A stretch of DNA of 64,000 nucleotides from Xestospongia muta (Eukaryota; Porifera; Demospongiae; Haplosclerida; Petrosiidae): positions 4,528,501 to 4,592,500 of the forward strand of contig OY848929.1 of assembly GCA_963693285.1 (NCBI GenBank), read 5' to 3'. How positions within the stretch are numbered: position 1 is the stretch's first letter; every line of letters starts with the position of its first letter. The notes under the pieces were generated by a model. It worked only from the letters and a program-made list of their open reading frames with translations. It searched no databases and was not told the DNA's origin. This document shows positions 1 through 24,180 of this stretch, in pieces. A program made the position numbers and the translations under genes.

Positions 1-163
1 ACTGGACAGTATCACTCAGGCTCAATTTGTTGAAAAGGACTAACTAATTGAGAGTCATCACTTGGGGAAATATATGTCTAGCCAGTGGACATTGAAAGCA
101 ACAAGATGAGTTCTTTGTTAATAAACTGGAGTATGTAATAGAATTGGTTCTTTCTTCATGAAG

Positions 164-507
164 GGTTAACCATATAGGATAATATGACAGACATATAAGG
201 TTAACAATATAAGGTAATACAACAGCCATAGAGCATTAACTATACAAGGTAATACAACAGACATGGAGGGTTAACAATATAAGGTAATATGACAGCCATA
301 GCGGTTTAACAATATAAGGTAATACAACAGACATGGAGGATTAACCATATAGAGTAATATGACAGACATAGAAGGTTAACAGTAAAGGGTGACACGACAA
401 TGTGGAGGCTTAACAATACAGGACAATATTACAGACACAGAGGGTTAACAATACAGGATACTACAGTAGTCATGGAGGTTTAACCATATAGGGTAATACA
501 ACAGACA
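164..507. repeat. 35-bp minisatellite, about 10 degenerate copies
   Basis: Tandem units of about 35 bp, each with a core resembling GGTTAACAATATAAGGTAAT followed by a short purine-rich stretch. Copies differ by several substitutions, so this is an old array. The first 163 bases and the stretch between this array and the next show nothing I can name. Open frames crossing it are fortuitous. Confidence 0.8.
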
Positions 508-783
508 TAGACACTCAACCTGATCCTCAACCACACTCAAGACAACCAAAACCACTCGACCTAAGGACACAACCTGATCCTGGACCACACTCAAGACAAC
601 CAAAGCCACTCGACCTAAGGACACAACCTGATCCTCGACCACACTCGAGACAACCAAAGCCACTCGACCTAAGGACACAACCTGATCCTCGACCACTGTC
701 AAGACAACCAAAGCCACTCGACCTAAGGACACAACCTGATCCTAGACCACACTCAAGACAACCAAAGCCACTTGACCTAAGGA
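507..783. repeat. 54-bp minisatellite, five copies
   Basis: Five near-identical 54-bp units built on the motif ACCTGATCCTCGACCACACT and ending in CTAAGGACACA. Because 54 is a multiple of three, a minus-strand frame of about 95 codons stays open across it and yields a valine/leucine-rich repeat peptide. I read this as a product of the period, not a gene: there are no splice sites, conserved domain or neighbouring exons. Confidence 0.8.
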
Positions 784-1090
784 TCCAAAAGAGAACAACA
801 ACCAGTAATCAGTGACAAATAATTCTCCAGGTCCTTAAGACTTGTGCAGTTATCAATGTCCAGTATTATAGAAAACCTATTAAAGAAACAAAAATGGTTA
901 ATGGTATTGTATCAACTATAGAATAAAAAATGTTCATCTAGAATTAAGATATATAAAATATCAATCTTACATAGAGTAGTTATTAGAGAATGTCACTATA
1001 TCATCTCCACTCCAGTTAGTAATGTGTCACTATTAAATTAAAGGAAATACTTTAGTACATGTTTAGTATAGGACTGTCCATATTATTATA
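784..1090. other. AT-rich flank of the satellite array
   Basis: No gene seen. The last 80 bases (attaaattaaaggaaatac through the TTTAGTATAGGACTGTCC region) match the spacer found between the ABCC copies near 8,130, 16,550 and 24,370. The satellite therefore sits inside a piece of the same duplicated unit. Confidence 0.55.
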
Positions 1091-4000
1091 ACTTACAATA
1101 GTCCTCAGTTAATGTGGATCAGATCATAAATACCAGCACTGTCCGTGACCATTAAACCAGTCCATTCTATTATAAAACAAAAATGTTCAGTAGACATTTG
1201 TACTATTTAATAGGTCAACTTACAACAGTCATCAGTTAATGTAGATCAGGTCATCACTACCAGCACTGTCCATGACCATTAAACCAGTCCATTCTATTAT
1301 AAAACAAAAATGTTCAGTAGACATTTGTACTATTTAATAGGTCAACTTACAACAGTCATCAGTTAATGTAGATCAGATCATCACTACCAGCACTGTCCGT
1401 GACCATTAAACCAGTCCATTCTATTATAAAAGAAAAATGTTCAGTAGACTATTGTACTATTTAATATGTCAACTTACAATAGTCATCAGTTAATGTAGAT
1501 CAGATCATCACTACCAGCACTGTCCGTGAACATTAAACCAGTCCATTCTATTATAAAACAAAAATGTTCAGTAGACTATTGTACTATTTAATAGGTCAAC
1601 GTACAATAGTCATCAGTTAATGTAGATCAGATCATCACTACCAGCACTGTCCATGACCATTAACCAGTCCATTCTATTATAAAACAAAAATGTTCAGTAG
1701 ACTATTGTACTATTTAATATGTCAACTTACAATAGTCATCAGTTAATGTAATCAGATCATCACTACCAGCAATGTCCGTGACCATTAAACTAGTCCATTC
1801 TATTATAAAACAAAAATGTTCAGTAGACTATTGTACTTTTTAATAAATCAACTTACAATAGTCATCAGTTAATGTAGATCAGATCATCACTACCAGCAAT
1901 GTCCATGACTATTAAACCAGTCCATTCTATTATAAAAGAAAAATGTTCAGTAGACTATTGTACTATTTAATATGTCAACTTACAATAGTCATCAGTTAAT
2001 GTAGATCAGATCATCACTACCAGCAATGTCCATGACCATTAAACCAGTCCATTCTATTATAAAAGAAAAATGTTCAGTAGACTATTGTACTATTTAATAA
2101 GTCAACTTACAATAGTCATCAGTTAATGTAGATCAGATCATCACTACCAGCACTGTCCATGACCATTAAACCAGTCCATTCTATTATAAAACAAAAATGT
2201 TCAGTAGACATTTGTACTATTTAATATGTCAACTTACAATAGTCATCAGTTAATGTAGATCAGATCATCACTACCAGCACTGTCCATGACCATTAACCAG
2301 TCCATTCTATTATAAAAGAAAAAAGTTCAGTAGACTATTGTACTATTTAATATGTCAACTTACAAGAGTCATCAGTTAATGTAGATCAGATCATCACTAC
2401 CAGCACTGTCTATGACCATTAACCAGTCCATTCTATTATAAAAGAAAAATGTTCAGTATACTATTGTACTATTTAATAGGTCAACTTACAATAGTCATCA
2501 GTTAATGTAGATCAGATCATCACTACCAGCAATGTCCATGACAATTAAACCAGTCCATTCTATTATAAAAGAAAAATGTTCAGTAGACTATTGTACTTTT
2601 TAATAAATCAACTTACAATTGTCATCAGTTAATGTAGATCAGATCATCACTACCGGCACTGTCCACGACCATTAACCAGTCCATTCTATTATAAAAGAAA
2701 AATGATCAGTAGACATTTGTACTATTTAATATGTCAACTTACAATAGTCATCAGTTAATGTAGATCAGATCATCACTACCAGCACTGTCCACGACCATTA
2801 ACCAGTCCATTCTATTATAAAACAAAAATGTTCAGTAGACATTTGTACTATTTAATAGGTCAACTTACAATAGTCTTCAGTTAATGTAGATCAGATCATC
2901 ACTACCAGCACTGTCCATGACCATTAACCAGTCCATTCTATTATAAAAGAAAAATGTTCAGTAGACATTTGTACTATTTAATATGTCAACTTACAATAGT
3001 CATCAGTTAATGTAGATCAGATCATCACTACCAGCACTGTCCATGACCATTAACCAGTCCATTCTATTATAAAAGAAAAATGTTCAGTAGACTATTGTAC
3101 TATTTAATATGTCAACTTACAATAGTCATCAGTTAATGTAGATCAGATCATCACTACCAGCAATGTCCATGACCATTAACCAGTCCATTCTATTATAAAA
3201 GAAAAATGTTCAGTAGACATTTGTACTATTTAATATGTCAACTTACAATAGTCATCAGTTAATGTAGATCAGATCATCACTACCAGCAATGTCCGTCACC
3301 ATTAACCAGTCCATTCTATTATAAAACAAAAATGTTCACTAGACTATTGTACTTTTTAATAAATCAACTTACAATAGTCATCAGTTAATGTAGATCAGAT
3401 CATCACTACCAGCAATGTCCATGACCATTAAACCAGTCCATTCTATTATAAAACAAAAATGTTCAGTAGACTATTGTACTATTTAATAAGTCAACTTACA
3501 ATAGTCATCAGTTAATGTAGATCAGATCATCACTACCAGCAATGTCCATGACCATTAAACCAGTCCATTCTATTATAAAACAAAAATGTTCAGTAGACGT
3601 TTGTACTATTTAATATGTCAACTTACAATAGTCATCAGTTAATGTAGATCAGATCATCACTACCAGCACTGTCCATGACCATTAAACCAGTCCATTCTAT
3701 TATAAAACAAAAATGTCAACTTACAATACTCATCAGTTAATGTAGATCAGATCATCACTACCAGCAATGTCCATGACCATTAAACCAGTCCATTCTATTA
3801 TAAAAGAAAAATGTTCAGTAGACTATTGTACTATTTAATATGTCAACTTACAATAGTCATCAGTTAATGTAGATCAGATCATCACTATCAGCAATGTCCA
3901 TGACCATTAAACCAATCCATTCTATTATAAAACAAAAATGTTCAGTAGACTATTGTACTATTTAATATGTCAACTTACAATAGTCATCAGTTAATGTAGT

Positions 4001-7000
4001 TCAGATCATCACTATCAGCAATGTCCATGACCATTAAACCAGTCCATTCTATTATAAAACAAAAATGTTCAGTAGACTATTGTACTATTTAATATGTCAA
4101 CTTACTATAGTCATCAGTTAATGTAGATCAGATCATCACTACCAGCACTGTCCATGACCATTAACCAGTCCATTCTATTATAAAACAAAAATGTTCAGTA
4201 GACATTTGTACTATTTAATAGGTCAACTTACAATAGTCATCAGTTAATGTAGATCAGATCATCACTACCAGCACTGTTCATGACCATTAAACAAGTCCAT
4301 TCTATTATAAAACAAAAATGTTCAGTAGACTATTGTACTTTTTAATATGTCAACTTACAATAGCCATCAGTTAATGTAGATCAGATCATCACTACCAGCA
4401 CTGTCCATGACCCTTAACCAGTCCATTCTATTGTAAAACAAAAATGTTCAGTAGACTATTGTACTTTTTAATAAATCAACTTACAATAGTCATCAGTTAA
4501 TGTAGATCAGATCATCACTACCAGCAATGTCCGTGACCATTAACCAGTCCATTCTATTATAAAAGAAAAATGTTCAGTAGACTATTGTACTATTTAATAT
4601 GTCAACTTACAATAGTCATCAGTTAATATAGATCAGATCATCACTACCAGCAATGTCCGTGACCATTAAACCAGTCCATTCTATTATAAAACAAAAATGT
4701 TCAGTAGACTATTGTACTTTTTAATAAATCAACTTACAATAGTCATCAGTTAATGTAGATCAGATCATCACTACCAGCACTGTCCATGACCATTAAACCA
4801 GTCCATTCTATTATAAAACAAAAATGTTTAGTAGATTATTGTACTTTTTAATAAATCAACTTACAATAGTCATCAGTTAATGTAGATCAGATCATCACTA
4901 CCAGCAATGTCCATGACCATTAACCAGTCCATTCTATTATAAAACAAAAATGTTCAGTAGACTATTGTACTTTTTAATAAGTCAACTTACAACAGTCATC
5001 AGTTAATGTAGATCAGATCATCACTACCAGCCCTGTCCATGACCATTAAACCAGTCCATTCTATTATAAAACAAAAATGTTCACTAGACTATTGTACTTT
5101 TTAATAAATCAACTTACAATAGTCATCAGTTAATGTAGATCAGATCATCACTATCAGCAATGTCTATGACTATTAAACCAGTCCATTCTATTATAAAAGA
5201 AAAATGTTCAGTAGACTATTGTACTATTTAATATGTCAACTACAATAGTCATCAGTTAATGTAGATCAGATCATCACTACCAGCAATGTCCATGACCATT
5301 AAACCAGTCCATTCTATTATAAAACAAAAATGTTCAGTGGACTATTGTACTATTTAATACGTCAAGTTAATGTAGATCAGATCATCACTACCAGCACTGT
5401 CCATGACCATTAACCAGTCCATTCTATTATAAAAGAAAAATGTTCAGTAGACTATTGTACTATTTAATATGTCAACTTACAATTGTCATCAGTTAATGTA
5501 GATCAGATCATCACTACCAGCACTGTCCATGACCATTAACCAGTCCATTCTATTATAAAACAAAAATGTTCAGTAGACTATTGTACTATTTAATAAGTCA
5601 ACTTACAATAGTCATCAGTTAATGTAGATCAGATCATCACTACCAGCAATGTCCGTGACCATTAAACCAGTCCATTCTATTATAAAACAAAAATGTTCAG
5701 TAGACTATTGTACTTTTTAATAAATCAACTTACAATAGTCATCAGTTAATGTAGATCAGATCATCACTACCAGCACTGTCCATGACCATTAAACCAGTCC
5801 ATTCTATTATAAAACAAAAATGTTTAGTAGATTATTGTACTTTTTAATAAATCAACTTACAATAGTCATCAGTTAATGTAGATCAGATCATCACTACCAG
5901 CAATGTCCATGACCATTAACCAGTCCATTCTATTATAAAACAAAAATGTTCAGTAGACTATTGTACTTTTTAATAAGTCAACTTACAACAGTCATCAGTT
6001 AATGTAGATCAGATCATCACTACCAGCCCTGTCCATGACCATTAAACCAGTCCATTCTATTATAAAACAAAAATGTTCACTAGACTATTGTACTTTTTAA
6101 TAAATCAACTTACAATAGTCATCAGTTAATGTAGATCAGATCATCACTATCAGCAATGTCTATGACTATTAAACCAGTCCATTCTATTATAAAAGAAAAA
6201 TGTTCAGTAGACTATTGTACTATTTAATATGTCAACTTACAATAGTCATCAGTTAATGTAGATCAGATCATCACTACCAGCAATGTCCATGACCATTAAA
6301 CCAGTCCATTCTATTATAAAACAAAAATGTTCAGTGGACTATTGTACTATTTAATACGTCAAGTTAATGTAGATCAGATCATCACTACCAGCACTGTCCA
6401 TGACCATTAACCAGTCCATTCTATTATAAAAGAAAAATGTTCAGTAGACTATTGTACTATTTAATATGTCAACTTACAATTGTCATCAGTTAATGTAGAT
6501 CAGATCATCACTACCAGCACTGTCCATGACCATTAACCAGTCCATTCTATTATAAAAGAAAAATGTTCAGTAGACTATTGTACTATTTAATATGTCAACT
6601 TACAATTGTCATCAGTTAATGTAGATCAGATCATCACTACCAGCACTGTCCATGACCATTAACCAGTCTATTCTATTATAAAACAAAAATGTTCAGTAGA
6701 CAATTGTACTATTTAATAGGTCAACTTACAATAGTCATCAGTTAATGTAGATCAGATCATCACTACCAGCACTGTCCATGACCATTAAACAAGTCCATTC
6801 TATTATAAAACAAAAATGTTCAGTAGATTATTGTACTTTTTAATATGTCAACTTACAATAGCCATCAGTTAATGTAGATCAGATCATCACTACCAGCACT
6901 GTCCATGACCATTAAACCAATCCATTCTATTATAAAACAAAAATGTTCAGTAGACATTTGTACTATTTAATAGGTCAACTTACAATAGTAATCAGTTAAT

Positions 7001-8020
7001 GTAGATCAGATCATCACTACCAGCACTGTCCGTGACCATTAAACCAATCCATTCTATTATAAAACAAAAATGTTCAGTAGACTATTGTACTATTTAATAT
7101 GTCAACTTACAATAGCCATCAGTTAATGTAGATCAGATCATCACTACCAGCACTGTCCATGACCATTAAACCAGTCTATTCTATTATAAAACAAAAATGT
7201 TCAGTAGACTATTGTACTATTTAATAGGTCAACTTACAATAGTCATCAGTTAATGTAGATCAGATCATCACTACCAGCACTGTCCATGACCATTAAACCA
7301 ATCCATTCTATTATAAAACAAAAATGTTCAGTAGACTATTGTACTATTTAATATGTCAACTTACAATAACCATCAGTTAATGTAGATCAGATCATCACTA
7401 CCAGCACTGTCCATGACCATTAAACCAGTCTATTCTATTATAAAACAAAAATGTTCAGTAGACTATTGTACTATTTAATATGTCAACTTACAATAGCCAT
7501 CAGTTAATGTAGATCAGATCATCACTACCAGCACTGTCCATGACCATTAAACCAGTCTATTCTATTATAAAACAAAAATGTTCAGTAGACTATTGTACTA
7601 TTTAATAGGTCAACTTACAATAGTCATCAGTTAATGTAGATCAGATCATCACTACCAGCACTGTCCATGACCATTAAACCAATCCATTCTATTATAAAAC
7701 AAAAATGTTCAGTAGACTATTGTACTATTTAATATGTCAACTTACAATAGCCATCAGTTAATGTAGATCAGATCATCACTACCAGCACTGTCCATGACCA
7801 TTAAACCAGTCTATTCTATTATAAAACAAAAATGTTCAGTAGACTATTGTACTATTTAATATGTCAACTTACAATAGCCATCAGTTAATGTAGATCAGAT
7901 CATCACTACCAGCACTGTCCATGACCATTAAACCAGTCTATTCTATTATAAAACAAAAATGTTCAGTAGACTATTGTACTATTTAATAGGTCAACTTACA
8001 ATAGTCATCAGTTAATGTAG
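1091..8020. repeat. 126-127 bp satellite array, about 55 units
   Basis: Head-to-tail tandem array filling almost 7 kb. The unit starts TCAACTTACAATAGTCATCA, continues through GTTAATGTAGATCAGATCAT and CACTACCAGCACTGTCC, and ends TACTATTTAATATG. Units differ by point changes, for example CACTGTCC/CAATGTCC, TTAAACCAG/TTAACCAG (which gives 127 or 126 bp) and AAAACAAAA/AAAAGAAAA. Three units are shortened (near 3,710, 5,365 and 6,360). Single degenerate units of the same sequence lie in the ABCC spacers near 8,290, 16,360, 16,700, 24,190 and 24,530. The array ends at the same junction, before AGCACAGTAGAAGTG, seen at those sites, so it is a local expansion of a duplicon element and not an inserted foreign repeat. 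No coding potential was seen on either strand. Confidence 0.95.
4651..6542. repeat. higher-order repeat inside the satellite (offset about 997 bp)
   Basis: The diagnostic variants of the units at 4,651-5,545 recur in the same order at 5,647-6,542. They include AATGTTTAGTAGATT, the CCCTGTCC unit, AATGTCTATGACTATT, TTCAGTGG and the truncated CGTCAAGTTAATG junction. The offset is 996-997 bp, the difference being one missing T near 5,239. This marks a recent block duplication of about eight units. A second, three-unit pattern of 381 bp (7,298 versus 7,679) occurs near the right end. Confidence 0.8.
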
Positions 8021-9744
8021 ATTAGAGCACAGTAGAAGTGTTACGATACAGCCATCATCATTCCCAGCACTCAACTAGAACAACTACAGAATAACAATAA
8101 TCAATTTTAATTAAAGATATATGATTAAATTAAAGGAAATACTTTAGTACATGATTGTTAAATTTATGATAGATCAAACTTACAGTCTAACTCATCAGAC
8201 ACCATTATGTGCACCTATACAGTAGATCGAAGTCCACCTATAAAATATTAAAATACATGTTTAGTACAGGACTGTCCATATTATTATAACATACAATAGT
8301 TATCAGTTAATGTAGATAAGATCATCACTACCAGTGACCATTAAACCTGTCCATCCTATTATATGACATAATAGTTCATTCAGTAAACAACTCTACCATT
8401 TAATAAGCTAACCTGTCACTGGTGGTAATGACATTCCATTAAAGTAGGTCAGAATCATTAGATGTTGCTCCTATATCAACACGGACTTCTCTTACTCCAA
8501 ATCTAGAATCACTAAATATTAAAAACAATTGTGTTGTACCCATTCATTCATTAATTCATCGATTTAACAAAACATACCTGACATTAAAAGATATTCAACA
8601 TATTTATATTAATATCATAGTTATCTTATTCAATTCATTAATCTCAGGTGGTGGAGTATCCATGGTATATTCAGTACTGTGATGTACAATTGTTACTAGT
8701 AATCCTCCATAACCAGCATTATTAATGTCAACAGTTATATAATGGTACCCATAAGACAAGTAAGATAACTCAGCCAAATTGGAATTAGTCCAAAATTGTT
8801 GATCTGTTTTACTATTATGAGGATTGGATCTGTACAAGAAAGGATGTCACAGTTCTAGCTAGGGAAGGAGTTTATACTCAATGTGTTTATATATGTACAT
8901 TTATTTTATATATGTTCATGCATTTTTTTATGTATGCACATGTATCCACATAACCTGTAATCATAGGATTGTGTATTATTATAGAATGACTCTCACATTC
9001 ACTACATAAAATTTAAGAATTATCCAAATAACTCCAATATTTATCTTACCATTATCAATGACCTATAGTTTTATCCATCCACTTCATCAGGTACGTCCAC
9101 GCTAACACAGCTCCACCTATCACTGGTGGTAATAACATTCCATTAAAGTAGGTCAGAATCATTAGAGTTTATACTCTTTGTATAGACTGCTAGACCATGT
9201 CATGGAAATCATTCAAATTAGTTAGAAGAGACTAACAAAAAACAAATCATTAAATGAGCCTCCTATTAAAAATCGTAAATTATTGTGCATTATATAAAAT
9301 TCATTTTACATGGAGTACTTTGTGTAAAATCTCATCAGTAATAAAGTTATTTGCTTTGCTATATAGAGCATCATAAAATGGAGGAGGTCCATCAAATACT
9401 GCACACAAACCTGAACCATCTGTAATAATCCTAAAAGATGCATTAATATGTGTCTATGTAATCAATGACCAAGAAGGAATGACACATTAGAAACAATACC
9501 ATATCAATAGAAGTAAATATCAACACCTATTTTATATATCTACATATTATATGTGTACATGTATCCACATAACCTGTGTGTCTCTAAGTAATCACAGGAT
9601 GTGCATATTATTATTACTATCTCTTTTAAAAATAATAGCAAACAGAAAATATTTCAATGTTTCATAAATTATGTTATATATTTTAAGATAAATTTGCAAT
9701 ATCAAATTATTTTCATGTGCTGAATAGACTGTTATTCTTCCTAA
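8021..9744 (-). pseudogene. spacer with scattered exons of an unrecognised membrane-protein gene
   Basis: On the minus strand this spacer holds exon-like pieces that do not assemble into one gene. At 9,300-9,430 there is a terminal exon with a proline-rich PPPFYDALYSK stretch and a stop after LHKVLHVK. At about 9,060-9,170 and again near 8,430-8,480 there is a hydrophobic segment, FNGMLLPPVIGGAVLAWTY followed by LMKWMDK, which looks like a transmembrane helix with a basic cytosolic flank. At 8,604-8,831 an exon with a good acceptor encodes an ectodomain-like stretch with YHYITVDINNAGYGG. At about 8,470-8,525 lies GVREVRVDIGATSNDSD, followed by a stop. The pieces suggest a type I membrane protein, but their order is scrambled and partly duplicated. 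Related pieces lie at 33,260-33,790, 17,330-17,440 and 25,130-25,250. I do not recognise the family. Confidence 0.45.
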
Positions 9745-15363
<5,619 letters not shown>

Positions 15364-15596
15364 GTTTACAGCCACACCCTCACATCATGCAATAATAAAA
15401 GTAACGAACTCAATTGATTATTAGAAGTTAACAGAAATCTAACAAAAACTGTTAGATATAACTATAAATGGTAATTCTTTATTTTGGTTAGAACTTCAAA
15501 ATTAAACTTCATAATATCAGGAAAATTATAACAGAAATAAAAAAAGTAAATGCATGTATATAAAAATAATTGTACAGAGAGAAATAAGAGAGAGAG

Positions 15597-16355
15597 TTAA
15601 ATGGCAACTTCCTGAAACTCAAGTTTTGATAATTGTTCTCTTTCTTTTACTAAACAAGCTAAAAAGAAAAAATTGAAAAATGTTCTATTTCTTCACCTCA
15701 CCTTTCAAGTATTCCTGCAATTTGACCACATCTTCACTTTCAATTGATTTAAGATAAGGAGTGTTACCCTAAACAACAGGAAACTCAATCAATTATTAAC
15801 AAAAGACATCCTTCACATTCCTTCTCACTCACCTGATAGTCAGTTCTCATAAGAGAAGCACCAGCTTCAACCAATATAGCTGTTAGTCCATTCTGATCTA
15901 CATTAGCTAATCTAGCACCATTTCTGTGGGCCTCCATGATCTATAAATAAACAATGTAGAACAATATGTCATCCGTGTAAATAATACGATAAAATATGTG
16001 GGATTAACAGAGATATATTTCAAGTGGATTACAGTACAATTTCATGGCCTACTTACTTTATCAACTTTTCCCCGTTTCACAGCATCAAAGAGTGATTTCT
16101 GAAGAGTACCCATTGACATACTATCATGAACAACCAGAACAATTAATCAATTTTCTTTAAGCTATCAATTACTTACCCATTATCAGAATTCTCCTCATCT
16201 TCTTGAGAACTAGAAAATAAGATACAGTACAGCTTTCAGACCCAGTACCATTGTGTATATGATACATAATACTCATGCCAGTATGAGGTATTGTAATTCT
16301 AGTTAACTCACTCTGATAAGTCAATAATAGGCAAAGGAGATAGTACTGATCATGA
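15597..16355 (-). pseudogene. diacylglycerol kinase 3' fragment A (ankyrin exons, fused exon)
   Basis: A partial copy of the last exons of the DGK gene at 39,947-49,081, in the same orientation. In the minus direction it contains a truncated copy of the acidic serine-rich exons, the exon with MSMGTLQKSLFDAVKRGK, a fused ankyrin exon, the GNTPYLKSIESED exon and the last exon ending FQEVAI-stop. In the fused exon, sequence corresponding to intact-gene exon 26 (HRNGARLANVDQNGLT) runs straight into exon 28 (ILVEAGASLMRTDYQ). Exon 27 and two introns are gone, yet the frame is kept. The splice sites still look usable, so a short ankyrin-tail transcript is possible. Similarity to DGK stops at about 16,355 and gives way to a satellite-like unit. 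Confidence 0.75.
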
Positions 16356-17551
16356 AGTCAACTTACAGTAATCATCAGTTAATGTAGATCAGATCATAAA
16401 TCTAGTGGAGTGACAAAAGGGTCAGTAGTATCATATATATAGCACAGTAGAAGTGTTATGATACAGCCATCATCATTCCCAGCACTCAACTAGAACAACT
16501 ACAGAATAACAATAATCAATTTCAATTAAAGATATATAATTAAATTAAAAGAAATACTTTAGTACAAGAGTGTTAAATTAATGATAGATCAAACTTACAG
16601 TCTAACTTATCAGACACCGTTATGTCCACCTATACAGTAGATCAAAGTCCACCTATAAAATATTAAAATACATGTTTAGTACAGGACTGTTCATATTATT
16701 ATAACTTACAATAGTCATCACTTAATGTAGATCAGATCATCACTACCAGTGACCACTAAATCTGTCCATCCTATTATTATGTGACAAAGTTCATTCAGTA
16801 AACAACTCTACTATTTAATAAGTCAACTCACAAGTAAGATATTAACAATGTCATTGGATCATCTCTAGTTATTATAAATAGACCTACTAAATGTAACAGA
16901 ATTTATTTTGTTCTAAAATTATAGTTACTATACAACTCACAACCATTAGAACATTATATCATTATACTGCAGAACAATAAGTAGTTAGTAAATTAGTAAT
17001 AAATAATAAATATGACTTACATATAGTATATCATAGGACTACACTAGAACTAGATCAGCTCAAGTTGGTGTAGAACAAGTTACTTTAATATTATAAGAAA
17101 ACAAACATTCATTTATCAAGTCTTTCTATTAACTTACTAGCAGCAGAACACTTATCTCCAGTAAATCAATCATTCAACTGGCCTATTCTAAAGTAATCCT
17201 AAAAAGGTATCTATGTATAGACTGCTAGACCACTCTCTTTGTCATGGAAACCATCCAAATTAGTTAGAAGAGACTAACAAAAAACAAATCATTAAATGAG
17301 CCTCCTATTAATAATCATAAATTATTGTGCATTATATAAAATTCATTTCACATGGAGTACTTTGTGTAATATCTTATCTGTAATAAAGTTATTCGCTTTG
17401 CTATACAGAACATCATAAAATGAAGTAGGTCCATCAAATACTCCCAACAAAAAAAAGTATTTCAATGTTTCATAAATTATATTAAATATTTTTAGATAAA
17501 TTTGCAATGTCAAATTATTTTATATGTTGAGTAGATTGTTATTCTTCCTAA
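16356..17551. other. duplicon spacer B (no complete gene)
   Basis: AT-rich spacer. It holds two single satellite-like units (about 16,360-16,400 and 16,700-16,830), the AGCACAGTAGAAGTG block that also bounds the large array, and near 17,330-17,440 a decayed copy of the terminal exon seen at 9,300-9,430, with the same ACATGGAGTACTTTGTGTAA block. No intact gene was seen. Confidence 0.6.
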
Positions 17552-23202
<5,651 letters not shown>

Positions 23203-23435
23203 GTTTACAGCCACACCCTCACATCATGCAATAATAAAAGTAACGAACTCAATTGATTATTAGAAGTTAACAGAAATCTAACAAAAACTGTTAGATATAA
23301 CTATAAATGGTAATTATTTATTTTGGTTAGAACTTCAAAATTAAACTTCATAATATCAGGAAAATTATAACAGAAATAAAAAAAGTAAATGCATGTATAT
23401 AAAAATAATTGCACAGAGAGAAATAAGAGAGAGAG

Positions 23436-24180
23436 TTAAATGGCAACTTCCTGAAACTCAAGTTTTGATAATTGTTCTCTTTCTTTTACTAAACAAGCTA
23501 AAAAGAAAAAATTGAAAAATGTTCTATTTCTTCACCTCACCTTTCAAGTATTCCTGCAATTTGACCACATCTTCACTTTCAATTGATTTAAGATAAGGAG
23601 TGTTACCCTAAACAACAGGAAACTCAATCAATTATTAACAAAAGACATCCTTCACATTCCTTCTCACTCACCTGATAGTCAGTTCTCATAAGAGTAGCAC
23701 CAGCTTCGACCAATATAGCTGTTAGTCCATTCTGATCTAGCACCATTTCTGTGGGCCTCCATGATCTATAAATAAACAATGTAGAACAATATGTCATCCG
23801 TGTAAATAATATGATAAAATATGTGAGATTGACAGAGATATATTTCAAGTGGATTACAGTACAATTTCATGGCCTATTTACTTTATCAACTTTTCCCCGT
23901 TTCACAGCATCAAAGAGTGATTTCTGAAGAGTACCCATTGACATACTATCATGAACAACCAGAACAATTAATCAATTTTCTTTAAGCTATCAATTACTTA
24001 CCCATTATCAGAATTCTCCTCATCTTCTTGAGAACTAGAAAATAAGATACAGTAGAGCTCTCAGACCCAGTACCATTGTGTAAATGATACATAATACTCA
24101 TACCAGTATGAGGTATTGTAATTCTAGTTAACTCACTCTGATAAGTCAATAATAGGCAAAGGAGATAGTACTGATCATGA
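23436..24180 (-). pseudogene. diacylglycerol kinase 3' fragment B (ankyrin exons, frameshifted)
   Basis: Same structure as fragment A, including the fusion of exon 26 to exon 28 sequence, so both descend from one deletion event. It also lacks 14 bases (ACATTAGCTAATCT on the plus strand, near 23,737), which shifts the frame inside the fused ankyrin exon. This copy cannot encode the ankyrin tail in one frame. It lies 233 bp upstream of the copy B transporter start and may still supply promoter sequence to it, which is inference. Confidence 0.75.

Noticed and set aside
445..732. A repeat protein encoded by the 54-bp minisatellite
   Set aside because: The frame is open only because the period is divisible by three. 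There is no start context, splice site or domain.
1091..8020. A CRISPR array or a phage-type repeat
   Set aside because: Units are directly adjacent without unique spacers, they diverge by point mutation, and the surroundings are eukaryotic. It is a tandem satellite.
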